Shown here piece by piece: positions 1 through 7,891 of a DNA stretch of 64,000 bases. Where the stretch lies: the NCBI GenBank assembly GCA_045543555.1, contig JAZQMQ010000016.1, positions 159,678-223,677 of the forward strand, written 5' to 3'. This DNA is from Colimorpha_A sp045543555. GTDB lineage: Bacteria; Bacillota; Clostridia; Oscillospirales; CAG-272. The notes below the pieces were generated by a model. The model was not told where the DNA came from, searched no databases, and saw only the letters and a list, made by a program, of their open reading frames with translations. Position 1 is the first letter of the stretch, and the number at the start of each line of letters is the position of its first letter. The position numbers were made by a program, and so were the translations under genes.

Positions 1-1
1 G

Positions 2-1447
2 AAGAACCAGACAGGTGATATTATTCAAAGGTGTACATCCGACGTTGACACTGTAAAAAACTTTTTGTCAGAACAGCTTACCGGTATAGTACAGGTAGTC
101 ATGCAGGTCACCACTTCATTGTTGATGATGTTCTCAATGAACCCGGATCTTGCATTGGTTTCTGCACTTACGATGCCGGTAATACTTGTATATTCCGCTG
201 TCTTCGGAAAGAAGATAGGCTCGGGATTCAAAAAATGCGATGAGGCTGAGGGTCAGCTTTCGGCTTGCACTCAGGAAAACCTGACGGGTGTTCGTGTAGT
301 CCGCGCATTCGGACGGGAAAAGCACGAAAGAGAACGCTTCAGAAAATTGAACGACAAATATACGTCGCTTTGGGTAAAGCTGTCAAGATTAATGGCGGCG
401 TTCTGGGGGGTTGGCGATCTGTTTGCGGGTCTTCAGATAATGCTGATACTTGTTCTCGGCGTATATTTCTGTGTTGAAGGCGATATGACACCGGGTGAAC
501 TTATTGCATTCATTTCTTATAACGCGATGCTGTCGTGGCCTATAAGAAGACTCGGAAGAATGATATCCGAAATGAGCAAAGCAAGTATTTCCATCGATCG
601 TTTGGCGTACATTCTCGAATCTCCCATCGAAACCGATTTACCCAATGCAGACGAACCCTCCCTCGACGGAGATATCGTTTTTGATAACGTATCGTTTGCG
701 TACGATGGCTGTCCGGAGCTGCTTCACAATATATCCTTTACTGCAAAGGCGGGAAGCACGGTTGGTATAATCGGAAGTACGGGCTCGGGGAAATCTACTC
801 TGATGCACCTGCTCGGAAGATTATACGAGCTGTCCGATGGATGCGGAAGCATAACGATCGGCGGACGTGATATAAGAGGTATGAAGGCAAAGCATTTGCG
901 TAAGAACGTTGGTATCGTTCTTCAGGAGCCGTACTTGTTTTCACGTTCTATAGCAGAAAATATTGCAATAACATCCGACTGTGTAAATATGGAGGAGGTA
1001 AGGCAGTCAGCGGCTGTTGCAAGTCTTGACGATACAGTAATGTCCTTCGCGGAGGGATATGACACCTTCGTCGGAGAAAAGGGTGTAACTCTGTCCGGCG
1101 GTCAGAAGCAGAGAACAGCGATCGCGCGTATGCTTACTCAAAAGACTCCGATAATGATATTTGACGATTCGCTTTCCGCGGTTGATGCAGAGACCGATGC
1201 AAAGATAAGACAGGCGCTCAGCAAAGGTGTTGGCTCAGCAACTGTATTCCTCATTTCACACAGAACCGCAACTCTAATGAACTCCGACCTGATAATAGTT
1301 CTCGACCGAGGAAGGATCGCAGAAATGGGCGATCATAAATCACTGATGGAAAAGGAAAACGGAATATACCGCAGAATCTATAACGTACAGATGTCCGATC
1401 CCGACCAAAACATTGATGAAGCAAACGGAGAGGAGGCGGCAGTATGA
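2..1447 (+). CDS. Heterodimeric ABC exporter, subunit with degenerate Walker B (5' partial)
   Basis: This is one half of a type IV (multidrug exporter-like) ABC transporter with fused membrane and ATPase domains. The reading frame is open to the left edge, so the N-terminal membrane helices are missing; the TTG at 65 is internal, because the codons before it read as exporter sequence (TGDIIQRCTSDVDTVKNF). The ATPase has Walker A GSTGSGKST near 773-799 and signature LSGGQKQR. Its Walker B ends IFDDS, with Asp where the catalytic Glu should be. The next gene has the complementary pattern, so the two probably form a BmrCD- or TM287/288-like heterodimer. The stop overlaps the next ATG in ATGA, which implies translational coupling. 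The substrate is unknown. Confidence 0.93.
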   Translation, partial: KNQTGDIIQRCTSDVDTVKNFLSEQLTGIVQVVMQVTTSLLMMFSMNPDLALVSALTMPVILVYSAVFGKKIGSGFKKCDEAEGQLSACTQENLTGVRVVRAFGREKHERERFRKLNDKYTSLWVKLSRLMAAFWGVGDLFAGLQIMLILVLGVYFCVEGDMTPGELIAFISYNAMLSWPIRRLGRMISEMSKASISIDRLAYILESPIETDLPNADEPSLDGDIVFDNVSFAYDGCPELLHNISFTAKAGSTVGIIGSTGSGKSTLMHLLGRLYELSDGCGSITIGGRDIRGMKAKHLRKNVGIVLQEPYLFSRSIAENIAITSDCVNMEEVRQSAAVASLDDTVMSFAEGYDTFVGEKGVTLSGGQKQRTAIARMLTQKTPIMIFDDSLSAVDAETDAKIRQALSKGVGSATVFLISHRTATLMNSDLIIVLDRGRIAEMGDHKSLMEKENGIYRRIYNVQMSDPDQNIDEANGEEAAV

Positions 1448-3267
1448 AGGAAAAGAAAAATAAGGAGCAATATATCAAGCTTAAGTTTTTTGGAATTCCG
1501 AAGCTGATCCCTTTCCTTAAACCATACAGAAAAAGGCTTGTTTTGATGGTGCTGTTAGGCGTGCTGTCAAGCGGCATTGACATACTCGTGCCACTTTTTC
1601 AGCAATACGCAATCAACAATTACGTTGTGACGGGCGTACTGGATACGCTTCCGATATTTATCGGACTTTACATACTGACGCTTGGCGGTCAGGTGTTCTT
1701 TAACGTGGTCTCAATGTATAACGCAAGCTACGTTGAGATGAATATTGGCCACGATCTGAAAAAAACATGCTTTGACCATCTTCAGACCCTTTCATTCTCT
1801 TATTTTAATCAGAACAGCGTAGGATACGTCCATTCGAGGATAATGTCCGATACCGCAAAAATAGGGGAGCTTGTATCTTGGGTAATGATCGATAGTGTAT
1901 GGCAGCTCACCTATATGGTAGGCGCAATTGTGGTAATGTTCAGTATCAGGTGGAAGCTCGCACTTATTGCACTTGCAGTGCTTCCGGTCGCGGCTGTCTT
2001 GCTGGCTGTGTGTCTTAATAAGATTACTGTTCTTAACCGCGCAATTCGTGAGATAAATTCAAAAATATCAGGAGATTACAACGAAGCGATCACCGGTGCA
2101 AAAACGATCAAAACTCTTGTGGTTGAAGATAAGATCGAAAGTGAATTCCGCACAGATACCGAAAAAATGAAGAAGACGACGATCAAGATAACGAGATTCA
2201 GAGGCTTTCTCTGGTCAAACGTGTCATTCTTCTCATTCGTGGCGCTTGCACTTGTTTTGTGGCGCGGAGGAATTCTGACAATGGATCAGGCAATTGAGGT
2301 AGGAACTCTTTCCGCGTTTATGTCATACGCGCAAGGACTCGTAAACCCGCTTTTGTGGGTAATAGATGCTATAAGCACCGTTGTTAATACACAGGTCAAT
2401 ATCGAACGCGTTACCAAGCTGTTAAATACAGAATCCGACGTTATCGACACACCCGAAGTAATAGAAAAATACGGCGACACCTTCGATCCCAAGCGTGAAA
2501 ATTGGGAGGAGCTATACGGTGATATTGAATTTGAAAATGTTTCATTCAACTATCCTGACGGTGAGGAAAAGGTACTTGAGAATTTCAGTCTGAAGGTCTC
2601 GAAGGGAACGCGTATTGCTATAGTCGGTGAGACAGGTGCGGGTAAATCCACGCTTGTAAACCTCGTATGCAGATTCTATGAGCCCACTGAGGGCAGAGTT
2701 CTTATCGACGGGCGAGATGCAAGAGAGCGCTCACAGCTTTGGCTACATTCAAATATCGGCTACGTTCTGCAAGCTCCACATTTGTTCTCGGGAAGCGTAA
2801 GGGATAACCTACGTTACGGTAAACCCGATGCGACGGACGAAGAGATTATGGAGGCACTCAAGGTCGTTTCCGCTGATAAACTCCTTGAAAAGATGGACAA
2901 CGGGCTTGACAGCGAGGTTGGCGAGGGAGGAGATCTTCTTTCGACGGGCGAAAAACAGCTTCTTTCTTTTGCAAGAGCCATTATTGCAGATCCGAAGATA
3001 CTGGTTCTGGATGAAGCAACGTCGTCGGTAGATACCATGACTGAGCAGATAATCCAAAATTCACTGAAAACCGTTACTGAAGGAAGGACCACTTTTATGA
3101 TCGCTCACCGTCTTTCAACGGTTCGTGATTCCGACGTAATAATTGTAGTACGCGACGGTAAAATAATTGAACAGGGCAAGCATCATGAGCTTATGAAGGC
3201 GAGAGGATATTATCATTCTCTTTATACTAAGCAGTTTGAAAAAGAAGCCCTGAATGCAATAATTTAA
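1444..3267 (+). CDS. Heterodimeric ABC exporter, subunit with catalytic Walker B
   Basis: This is a full-length 607-residue ABC exporter half: an N-terminal six-helix membrane domain and a C-terminal ATPase. Walker A is GETGAGKST and Walker B is ILVLDEATSSVD with the catalytic Glu intact. The signature is altered to LSTGEKQ instead of LSGGQ. Paired with the upstream subunit (intact signature, Asp in Walker B), this gives one competent and one degenerate ATP site, as known for heterodimeric exporters of Firmicutes. It is probably located in the cytoplasmic membrane and exports a drug-like or lipid substrate; the sequence does not say which. It overlaps the upstream gene by 4 bases and ends before a strong hairpin. 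Confidence 0.95.
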   Translation: MKEKKNKEQYIKLKFFGIPKLIPFLKPYRKRLVLMVLLGVLSSGIDILVPLFQQYAINNYVVTGVLDTLPIFIGLYILTLGGQVFFNVVSMYNASYVEMNIGHDLKKTCFDHLQTLSFSYFNQNSVGYVHSRIMSDTAKIGELVSWVMIDSVWQLTYMVGAIVVMFSIRWKLALIALAVLPVAAVLLAVCLNKITVLNRAIREINSKISGDYNEAITGAKTIKTLVVEDKIESEFRTDTEKMKKTTIKITRFRGFLWSNVSFFSFVALALVLWRGGILTMDQAIEVGTLSAFMSYAQGLVNPLLWVIDAISTVVNTQVNIERVTKLLNTESDVIDTPEVIEKYGDTFDPKRENWEELYGDIEFENVSFNYPDGEEKVLENFSLKVSKGTRIAIVGETGAGKSTLVNLVCRFYEPTEGRVLIDGRDARERSQLWLHSNIGYVLQAPHLFSGSVRDNLRYGKPDATDEEIMEALKVVSADKLLEKMDNGLDSEVGEGGDLLSTGEKQLLSFARAIIADPKILVLDEATSSVDTMTEQIIQNSLKTVTEGRTTFMIAHRLSTVRDSDVIIVVRDGKIIEQGKHHELMKARGYYHSLYTKQFEKEALNAII

Positions 3268-3358
3268 AAATAGCCACTTCGAAGAAAGCGTGATGTTCTT
3301 ATCGGAGAAATCGCAAGTAGTTTTGCTTATATTTGATCTGCAGTAAATAAATAATAAT

Positions 3359-3395
3359 CCCCGACAGATTCAAAAGGTCTGTCGGGGTATCTTTA
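3359..3395. terminator. Rho-independent terminator
   Basis: A perfect 10-base inverted repeat (CCCCGACAGA, 9-base loop, TCTGTCGGGG) is followed by a T-rich run. It lies between the ABC operon and a converging broken gene, so it may serve both strands. Confidence 0.8.
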
Positions 3396-3409
3396 TTTGG
3401 TTTGATAGA

Positions 3410-3675
3410 TTAATAAGCTTTATTCCAAACGATGTTATCTTTGTACTGTGAAGCAATCGCCATACATTCTTCAATGCTATCATGTGGCGTATCACTACTA
3501 CTTCATAATTCTCATCGCAACAGAATAAATAATATTTATCATCTTTGGAGTATTTGCAAATCGCAAGGTAACGATAATAATCAGCAATTTCTCCGTTTGG
3601 AAAAATGCTGTAACCATAATCATCTTGCAAGGTATAGTACAGAACAATTGCTCCATCCAACTTGATCGGGAACAT
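3410..3675 (-). pseudogene. Small hypothetical protein, frameshifted
   Basis: A small gene begins at ATG 3675 behind a good AAGGAG site. It encodes about 88 residues rich in Tyr, Asp and Ile, starting MFPIKLDGAIVLYYTLQDDY. Near 3490 the frame slips: after CCDENYEVV the plausible continuation SDTPHDSIEECMAIASQYKD lies one base over and ends at a TAA at 3410-3412. The uninterrupted frame instead runs on into unlikely sequence to 3370. A single missing base near 3488-3492 explains this, either as a real lesion or as a sequencing error. I do not recognise the family. Confidence 0.5.
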
Positions 3676-3773
3676 AGAATAATCTCCTTATTTATCGCCA
3701 GTTTCGCCTTTGTATTACAGCGTTGCAAACAACGACGGCATCGGGCAAAGCCCATACCCCTACGGTTGCGCGT

Positions 3774-3916
3774 CCTAAGGCTGCCTCCGGGAGGGAGCTG
3801 TCAGCGAAGCTGACTGAGGGAGAGTGCGTAACAAGAAAGTTACTACAACCCTAAAGTCACGCAGATTCCTTCCGTCACGGCAACGCCGTACCACCTCCTT
3901 CTCGGAGGGAGGCTTT
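3774..3916. repeat. Palindrome-rich intergenic repeat
   Basis: The stretch 3676-4097 has no credible gene. Its centre holds a mosaic of short inverted repeats, including TCAGC-GAA-GCTGA and paired CCTCC/GGAGG blocks. This composition resembles short interspersed palindromic repeats that I associate with gut Clostridia. Family membership is from memory and copy number cannot be tested within this window. Confidence 0.45.
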
Positions 3917-3941
3917 TCGTTAGTTCCCTTATAACACAAAG

Positions 3942-3975
3942 CGGCAGAGGAAACTATCCCTCTGCCGAAATTTTT
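3942..3975 (+). terminator. Hairpin with T tract
   Basis: CGGCAGAGG and CCTCTGCCG form a 9-base stem followed by AAATTTTTG. It is a terminator-like hairpin ending the repeat region ahead of the Nudix gene. Confidence 0.45.
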
Positions 3976-4039
3976 GTCCGCAAATTCACCGTTAAGAACA
4001 ACAGAGAAAAAATTCGAAGGTTTTTTTGCTTCATAGCTA

Positions 4040-4068
4040 TTGTAAATGCTAAAGTATTGTGATATTAT
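4040..4068 (+). promoter_or_regulatory. Probable sigma-A promoter for Nudix-DUF1015
   Basis: TTGTAA, 17 bases, TATTAT, placed about 30 bases before the ATG at 4098. The hexamers are imperfect but the spacing is ideal. Confidence 0.4.
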
Positions 4069-4097
4069 ATTGTTATAGTTTATTTAGAAGCTGAAAA

Positions 4098-4211
4098 ATG
4101 TCTGAATTTGGGGATCTGTACGACAGAGACAGACGACCGCTTAATATTAAGCACGAAAGAGGCAGGTATCTTGAAAAGGGAACCTATTATATAGCGGTGT
4201 GAATATGGACG
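4098..4211 (+). pseudogene. 5' part of the Nudix domain, cut by in-frame TGA
   Basis: In the same frame as the downstream gene, an ATG at 4098 opens 34 codons that match the usual beginning of a Nudix hydrolase (MSEFGDLYDRDRRPLNIKH, later GTYYIAV). It then hits TGA at 4200-4202 and continues directly with IWTVNDKNEVLLTLRS. Nudix proteins normally have an uninterrupted strand here, often with His in place of the stop. So the true gene probably started at 4098 and now carries a nonsense change, unless this is a sequencing error. Confidence 0.55.
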
Positions 4212-5795
4212 GTGAACGATAAAAATGAAGTTTTGCTTACACTCCGTTCCCCCGAAAAAAAGGATTGGCCGAATATGTGGGAAAACACCGCAGGTTCGGT
4301 TTTGGCAGGTGAAACTTCCCTTGAAGGTGCATTAAGAGTGCTTTCTGAGGAAACCGGAATAACGGTGTTGCCGGAAGAATTCACCTTGATAGCAACGGAG
4401 AGGACACGTAATGCCTTCGGTGATTGCTATATGGTACGGAAAAATATTCCCATTGAAGATATAGTGCTTCAAAAGGGAGAAACATGTGGTGCAAGGTGGG
4501 TCGATTTTGAAACCCTTGACAAAATGATCGCGGATGATCTTGTTGCGCCGCTCGTAGCGTCGAGACTTGCAAAAATAAGAAACAAATTTGAACAGTTAAT
4601 TTTTGGTAATAAAGGTAAAAACGGAATGAGAAAGCTACCCTTCGGAAGAGCAGATATTCTGCTTCCAAAAAAAGATTTTGACAAGTGGGCTGTGGTTGCT
4701 TGCGACCAATATACCTCTCAGCCTGAATACTGGGTAAAAGCGGCGGAAATTACCGACGGTTATCCCTCTACCCTCAATATAACTCTCCCGGAGGTGTATC
4801 TTGAGGACGAAAACGTAAACGAGAGACTTGAAAACATCAATAAAACTATGAGCGAATACGTTGAAAACGGCACCTTCAACGAGTATAAGGATGCTATGAT
4901 ATTCGTCGAGCGTACCCTTGATAATGGGAAAGTAAGACGCGGCATCGTCGGTGCGATCGACCTTGAGGCGTACGACTACAACGTCGGCTCAACATCTGCG
5001 GTAAGAGCTACCGAGGGAACCGTGCTTTCACGTATTCCTCCGAGAGTCAAGATAAGAAAGAATGCTCCGCTTGAGCTTCCTCATATAATGATCTTAATCG
5101 ACGACCCCGAAAATAAGGTTATTCCCACAGAAATTAGCGGTGAGGTCCTCTATGATTGCTCACTTATGCTTAAGGGCGGACATATAAGAGGCTCTCTTAT
5201 GAGTGACGAGGCTGTTGATAATGCCATAAAGTGCCTGGAAAAGCAATGGAGCAAGAGCGAGCTTCTGTTTGCAATGGGTGACGGTAACCATTCTTTAGCG
5301 ACCGCAAAGGCGTGCTATGAGGCAGACAAGTCAAACCCACTTGCACGTTATGCCCTTTGCGAGATCGTTAATATTCACGATGCCGCACTTGATTTTGAGC
5401 CGATATACAGGGTTGTTTTCGGAGTTGACCCACAAAATATGATTGCCCAGGCTAAAGCTCATTTTGAAGGTTGCTCCGAGCATGGCGTGAAGTGCGTGTG
5501 CGGCGAAAAATCCGACGAATTTACGGTTGACGGTCTTACCGCCGGTGTTCTGCAGAACTTTATCGATGAATACGTTTCTTCTCACAGCGGAGCGTCGGTC
5601 GATTATATACACGGTGAGGATGCGGTAAGCGAGCTTACAAAGAGGAATGATGCCGTGGGCTTCATCTTCGACGGAATTGCAAAATCCGAGCTTTTCCCGT
5701 ACGTAGAAAAGAATGGAGCGCTCCCCAGAAAAACGTTCTCGATGGGCGAAGCATACGATAAGCGCTACTATATGGAGTGCAGGAAAATCAAATAA
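4212..5795 (+). CDS. Nudix-DUF1015 fusion protein (Nudix part truncated and degenerate)
   Basis: Residues about 1-135 are a Nudix-type domain and residues about 140-527 are a DUF1015 (COG4198) domain, recognisable from PFGRADILLPK, WAVVACDQYTSQPEYW and GDGNHSLATAKACY. DUF1015 has no settled reaction and is often found near serine metabolism genes. The Nudix box reads G-x5-E-x7-R-V-L-x-E-E, with Val where the general-base Glu of REUxEE is expected, so hydrolase activity is doubtful. The GTG at 4212 lacks a clear ribosome site; a better internal start for DUF1015 alone is ATG 4626, with AAAGG upstream. The in-frame TGA just upstream means the Nudix domain is also missing its first strand. Confidence 0.75.
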   Translation: MNDKNEVLLTLRSPEKKDWPNMWENTAGSVLAGETSLEGALRVLSEETGITVLPEEFTLIATERTRNAFGDCYMVRKNIPIEDIVLQKGETCGARWVDFETLDKMIADDLVAPLVASRLAKIRNKFEQLIFGNKGKNGMRKLPFGRADILLPKKDFDKWAVVACDQYTSQPEYWVKAAEITDGYPSTLNITLPEVYLEDENVNERLENINKTMSEYVENGTFNEYKDAMIFVERTLDNGKVRRGIVGAIDLEAYDYNVGSTSAVRATEGTVLSRIPPRVKIRKNAPLELPHIMILIDDPENKVIPTEISGEVLYDCSLMLKGGHIRGSLMSDEAVDNAIKCLEKQWSKSELLFAMGDGNHSLATAKACYEADKSNPLARYALCEIVNIHDAALDFEPIYRVVFGVDPQNMIAQAKAHFEGCSEHGVKCVCGEKSDEFTVDGLTAGVLQNFIDEYVSSHSGASVDYIHGEDAVSELTKRNDAVGFIFDGIAKSELFPYVEKNGALPRKTFSMGEAYDKRYYMECRKIK

Positions 5796-5821
5796 TAAGT
5801 TTACATTTTGGAGGAAAGACA

Positions 5822-6718
5822 ATGTTTTGTTCTAATTGCGGAAATCAAGTAAGTGACAATGCGAAATTCTGTAACGCATGCGGTGCACCATTACAGGCTG
5901 CGCCCGCACCTGTAGCTGCTAAACCTGCCATTGAGGTAGATGAATTCGGAGTACCTGTTGCGCCCAAAGCAGCCGCAATTAAGACTGCGGTCGAGGTAGA
6001 TGAATTCGGTGTGCCGGTGACTCCAAAGAAGGTAGCTAAGCCTGCGGTCGAGGTAGATGAATTCGGTGTGCCCGTAAGCCCCAAGACTGTTGCTCCCAAG
6101 AGTGTTGTTGAGGTTGACGAGTTCGGAGTACCTGTTGCTGCCAATGAGGTGCCCGCCGCAGAAGCTAACGCCGCTCCTGTTGTAGATGAGTTTGGTGTTC
6201 CTGTGAATTCCGGAGCAAATGCAACTGTTCGCACCGCAAAACCGGTGAACAAAAAGCTTCTGATCGGAATTGGCATAGCTGTTATTGCGGCTATTTTGGT
6301 TGTTGTTCTCATTATTTTGCTCGGCGGATCCGGTGGAAAGAGCTCAAAGATGGCTCTTATCGAAGCATCGCTTGACGCTATGTGTGATGATCCTGGTGAC
6401 ATTATGGATTACATGCCTTCTAAGGTAATAGACCATTTTGGAGAAGGAATGTCGAGATCCGAAATGAAAGATGAACTTCGCGATAACTTTAGCGAGTATG
6501 TGGGTTGTACCGTAAAGAGCTGTAAAATCGAAAATGAGATGAGCGAAGAGTTAATGGTCAGTCAAATTAACAAGATGCTTGGCTCAAATTTCGATGAATA
6601 CTGCATAGCGTACTGCACGGTTGTTTTTGAATGTGACGGAGACACTGAAGAGGTAGAATTCACCTTCCATATGGTCAGGGAAGGCGGAAAATGGTACCTT
6701 ATGTATTTTGAAGAATAA
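5822..6718 (+). CDS. Zinc-ribbon membrane protein with five EVDEFGVPV repeats
   Basis: This 298-residue protein starts at ATG 5822, just behind GGAGGAAAG; an upstream in-frame start at 5777 lies inside the previous gene and has no ribosome site. It begins with a double-CxxC zinc ribbon (MFCSNCGNQ...FCNACG). Next comes an Ala/Pro/Lys-rich segment with five copies of (E)VDEFGVPV. One membrane helix follows near residues 142-165 (LLIGIGIAVIAAILVVVLII), then a roughly 130-residue C-terminal domain resembling DUF4878-type extracytoplasmic domains. The ribbon should face the cytoplasm and the tail the outside. The function is unknown; the repeats look like a docking or spacer region. Confidence 0.85.
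   Translation: MFCSNCGNQVSDNAKFCNACGAPLQAAPAPVAAKPAIEVDEFGVPVAPKAAAIKTAVEVDEFGVPVTPKKVAKPAVEVDEFGVPVSPKTVAPKSVVEVDEFGVPVAANEVPAAEANAAPVVDEFGVPVNSGANATVRTAKPVNKKLLIGIGIAVIAAILVVVLIILLGGSGGKSSKMALIEASLDAMCDDPGDIMDYMPSKVIDHFGEGMSRSEMKDELRDNFSEYVGCTVKSCKIENEMSEELMVSQINKMLGSNFDEYCIAYCTVVFECDGDTEEVEFTFHMVREGGKWYLMYFEE
5933..6205 (+). repeat. Five in-frame VDEFGVPV-coding repeats
   Basis: Copies lie at about 5933, 5993, 6050, 6110 and 6182. Spacing is close to 60 bases, and the cores are nearly identical in DNA and protein while the linkers vary. This pattern suggests tandem duplication followed by selection on the core motif. Confidence 0.85.
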
Positions 6719-6737
6719 CGAAAATTAATAATTAATA

Positions 6738-6778
6738 AACGCCTTGAGCTGATTTGAAGCTCAAGGCGTTTGATTTTC
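6738..6778 (+). terminator. Rho-independent terminator
   Basis: AACGCCTTGAGCT and AGCTCAAGGCGTT form a perfect 13-base stem with a 7-base loop, followed by TGATTTTCTT. It ends the zinc-ribbon gene. Confidence 0.85.
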
Positions 6779-6796
6779 TTGAATTTACGGATAGTA

Positions 6797-6825
6797 TAGA
6801 CAAAACAGAGGATGTGTGTTATAAT
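6797..6825 (+). promoter_or_regulatory. Sigma-A promoter
   Basis: TAGACA, 17 bases, TATAAT, about 40 bases before an AGAAGGA ribosome site and the ATGATG at 6864-6869. Confidence 0.7.
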
Positions 6826-6925
6826 CAAAATAACATTTTAAAATTTTCGTAAAAGAAGGAAAAATGATGAAACGCTTACGATTATCGAAAGCAGGACTGT
6901 CATTCCCGATTATGCGTTTGCTCTG

Positions 6926-7324
6926 ATGGAGGTAAAGGAAATAGTGCTTCACGATAAGATCACAAAAATCGGGAACGGGGCGTTTGCTAACATATGGGAC
7001 GACGTTGACATTCACCTGCCTCAAGAGGAAAGGGAACACCTTACGTTAATTCTCCCCGATTTTCTTAAGGAGATCGGTGATTTTGCGTTTGGTTTTTCGG
7101 GACTCGGCGCAGTCGTGGTATCCGACAGCGTAGAAAAGGTCGGAGAATATGCCTTTGAAAACCTTATGGGATATAATGGCGGCGTATTCTGCGAGAGTGC
7201 GTCAAAGCCTGATGGCTGGCACAAATATTGGTGCGGTTTCTTTATGGATAATGCTCAGGTGTACCGGAAGGGAAGCTGGGAATACGTAAACGGTAAGCCC
7301 GTGGCAGAAACAACACCGGAATAA
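6926..7324 (+). CDS. BspA-type leucine-rich repeat protein, 5' end frameshifted
   Basis: The protein has LRR_5 (BspA-like) character: KITKIGNGAF, LKEIGDFAFGF, VEKVGEYAFEN. Such repeats mediate binding in many Clostridia. No signal peptide is visible, and the tail (WHKYWCGFFMDNAQVYRKGSWEYVNGK) is an LRR cap. The ATG at 6926 has no ribosome site. The frame is open upstream and reads DETLTIIESRTVIPDYAFAL from 6866, clearly a further repeat. The natural start with promoter and AGAAGGA is ATG 6864, one frame over. A lost ATGA tetranucleotide at 6864-6869 would reconcile them, so the gene is probably damaged at its start. Confidence 0.65.
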   Translation: MEVKEIVLHDKITKIGNGAFANIWDDVDIHLPQEEREHLTLILPDFLKEIGDFAFGFSGLGAVVVSDSVEKVGEYAFENLMGYNGGVFCESASKPDGWHKYWCGFFMDNAQVYRKGSWEYVNGKPVAETTPE

Positions 7325-7338
7325 TACAACTAAATTGA

Positions 7339-7374
7339 AAAAGACAGAGAATTTTTACGTTCTCTGTCTTTTTT
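7339..7374. terminator. Bidirectional terminator
   Basis: GACAGAGAA and TTCTCTGTC form a stem flanked by A-run and T-run, located between the converging LRR gene and tspO. Its right edge touches the tspO stop codon. Confidence 0.8.
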
Positions 7375-7841
7375 CAGTTGAGCAGATATATTGCCAGATT
7401 CAGATACGCCGCAAACGTTACCCACAGAATGTAGGGAATCATAATGTATCCGGCAGCTTTGTTTATGCCGAAGAACAGCACGGCGGTTATTATGATCAGT
7501 ACCCACAGTATTATAAGCCAGATGAATGCGAAGAGATAGGCTTCAAAATTGAAGAATATGATCGACCAAAAGAAATTGAAGAAGAGCTGAACTCCGTATA
7601 CGGTAAGAGCGGTCTTTGCCCTTGCGGGCTTGTCGGACACTAAGACGAGATATGAGGAGATCCCCATAAGCACGTACAGTATCGACCATACTAAAGGAAA
7701 CAGCCAGGCGGGCGGGGAAAGCGGCGGTTGATTTAAGCTTCCGAAACTTTGCATCGCGTCCATTGAGATCAGCGCGGAAACGCCTCCCACGGCAAGGGGT
7801 AACGCTATTGATTTTAACAGTTTATCCCATTGAATCTTCAT
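7374..7841 (-). CDS. tspO: TspO/MBR family membrane protein
   Basis: This 155-residue protein has five predicted membrane helices and the TspO pattern PPAWLFPLVWSILYVLMG. TspO proteins bind tetrapyrroles and related lipophilic ligands in the membrane; their physiological role in Firmicutes is poorly defined. The length is typical. The GGAGGTG ribosome site sits inside the 3' arm of a hairpin (7847-7874) that also looks like the terminator of the upstream hydrolase gene, so expression may depend on opening that hairpin. Confidence 0.9.
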   Translation of the reverse strand: MKIQWDKLLKSIALPLAVGGVSALISMDAMQSFGSLNQPPLSPPAWLFPLVWSILYVLMGISSYLVLVSDKPARAKTALTVYGVQLFFNFFWSIIFFNFEAYLFAFIWLIILWVLIIITAVLFFGINKAAGYIMIPYILWVTFAAYLNLAIYLLN

Positions 7842-7874
7842 AAAAACACCTCCGCGTTATGATATGCGGAGGTG
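7842..7874 (-). promoter_or_regulatory. Hairpin that ends the hydrolase transcript and covers the tspO ribosome site
   Basis: On the minus strand CACCTCCGC, a 10-base loop and GCGGAGGTG form a perfect 9-base stem followed by TTTTT and then ATG. The T run makes it look like an intrinsic terminator of the upstream gene. The 3' arm contains the only good Shine-Dalgarno sequence for tspO. The layout fits read-through control or ribosome-site masking. Confidence 0.65.
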
Positions 7875-7891
7875 ATAAAATATATTCATAT

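Noticed and set aside
5845..6402. Antisense 185-codon frame with GTPNSSTST repeats
   Set aside because: It is the complement of the VDEFGVPV repeats and has no ribosome site or family similarity.
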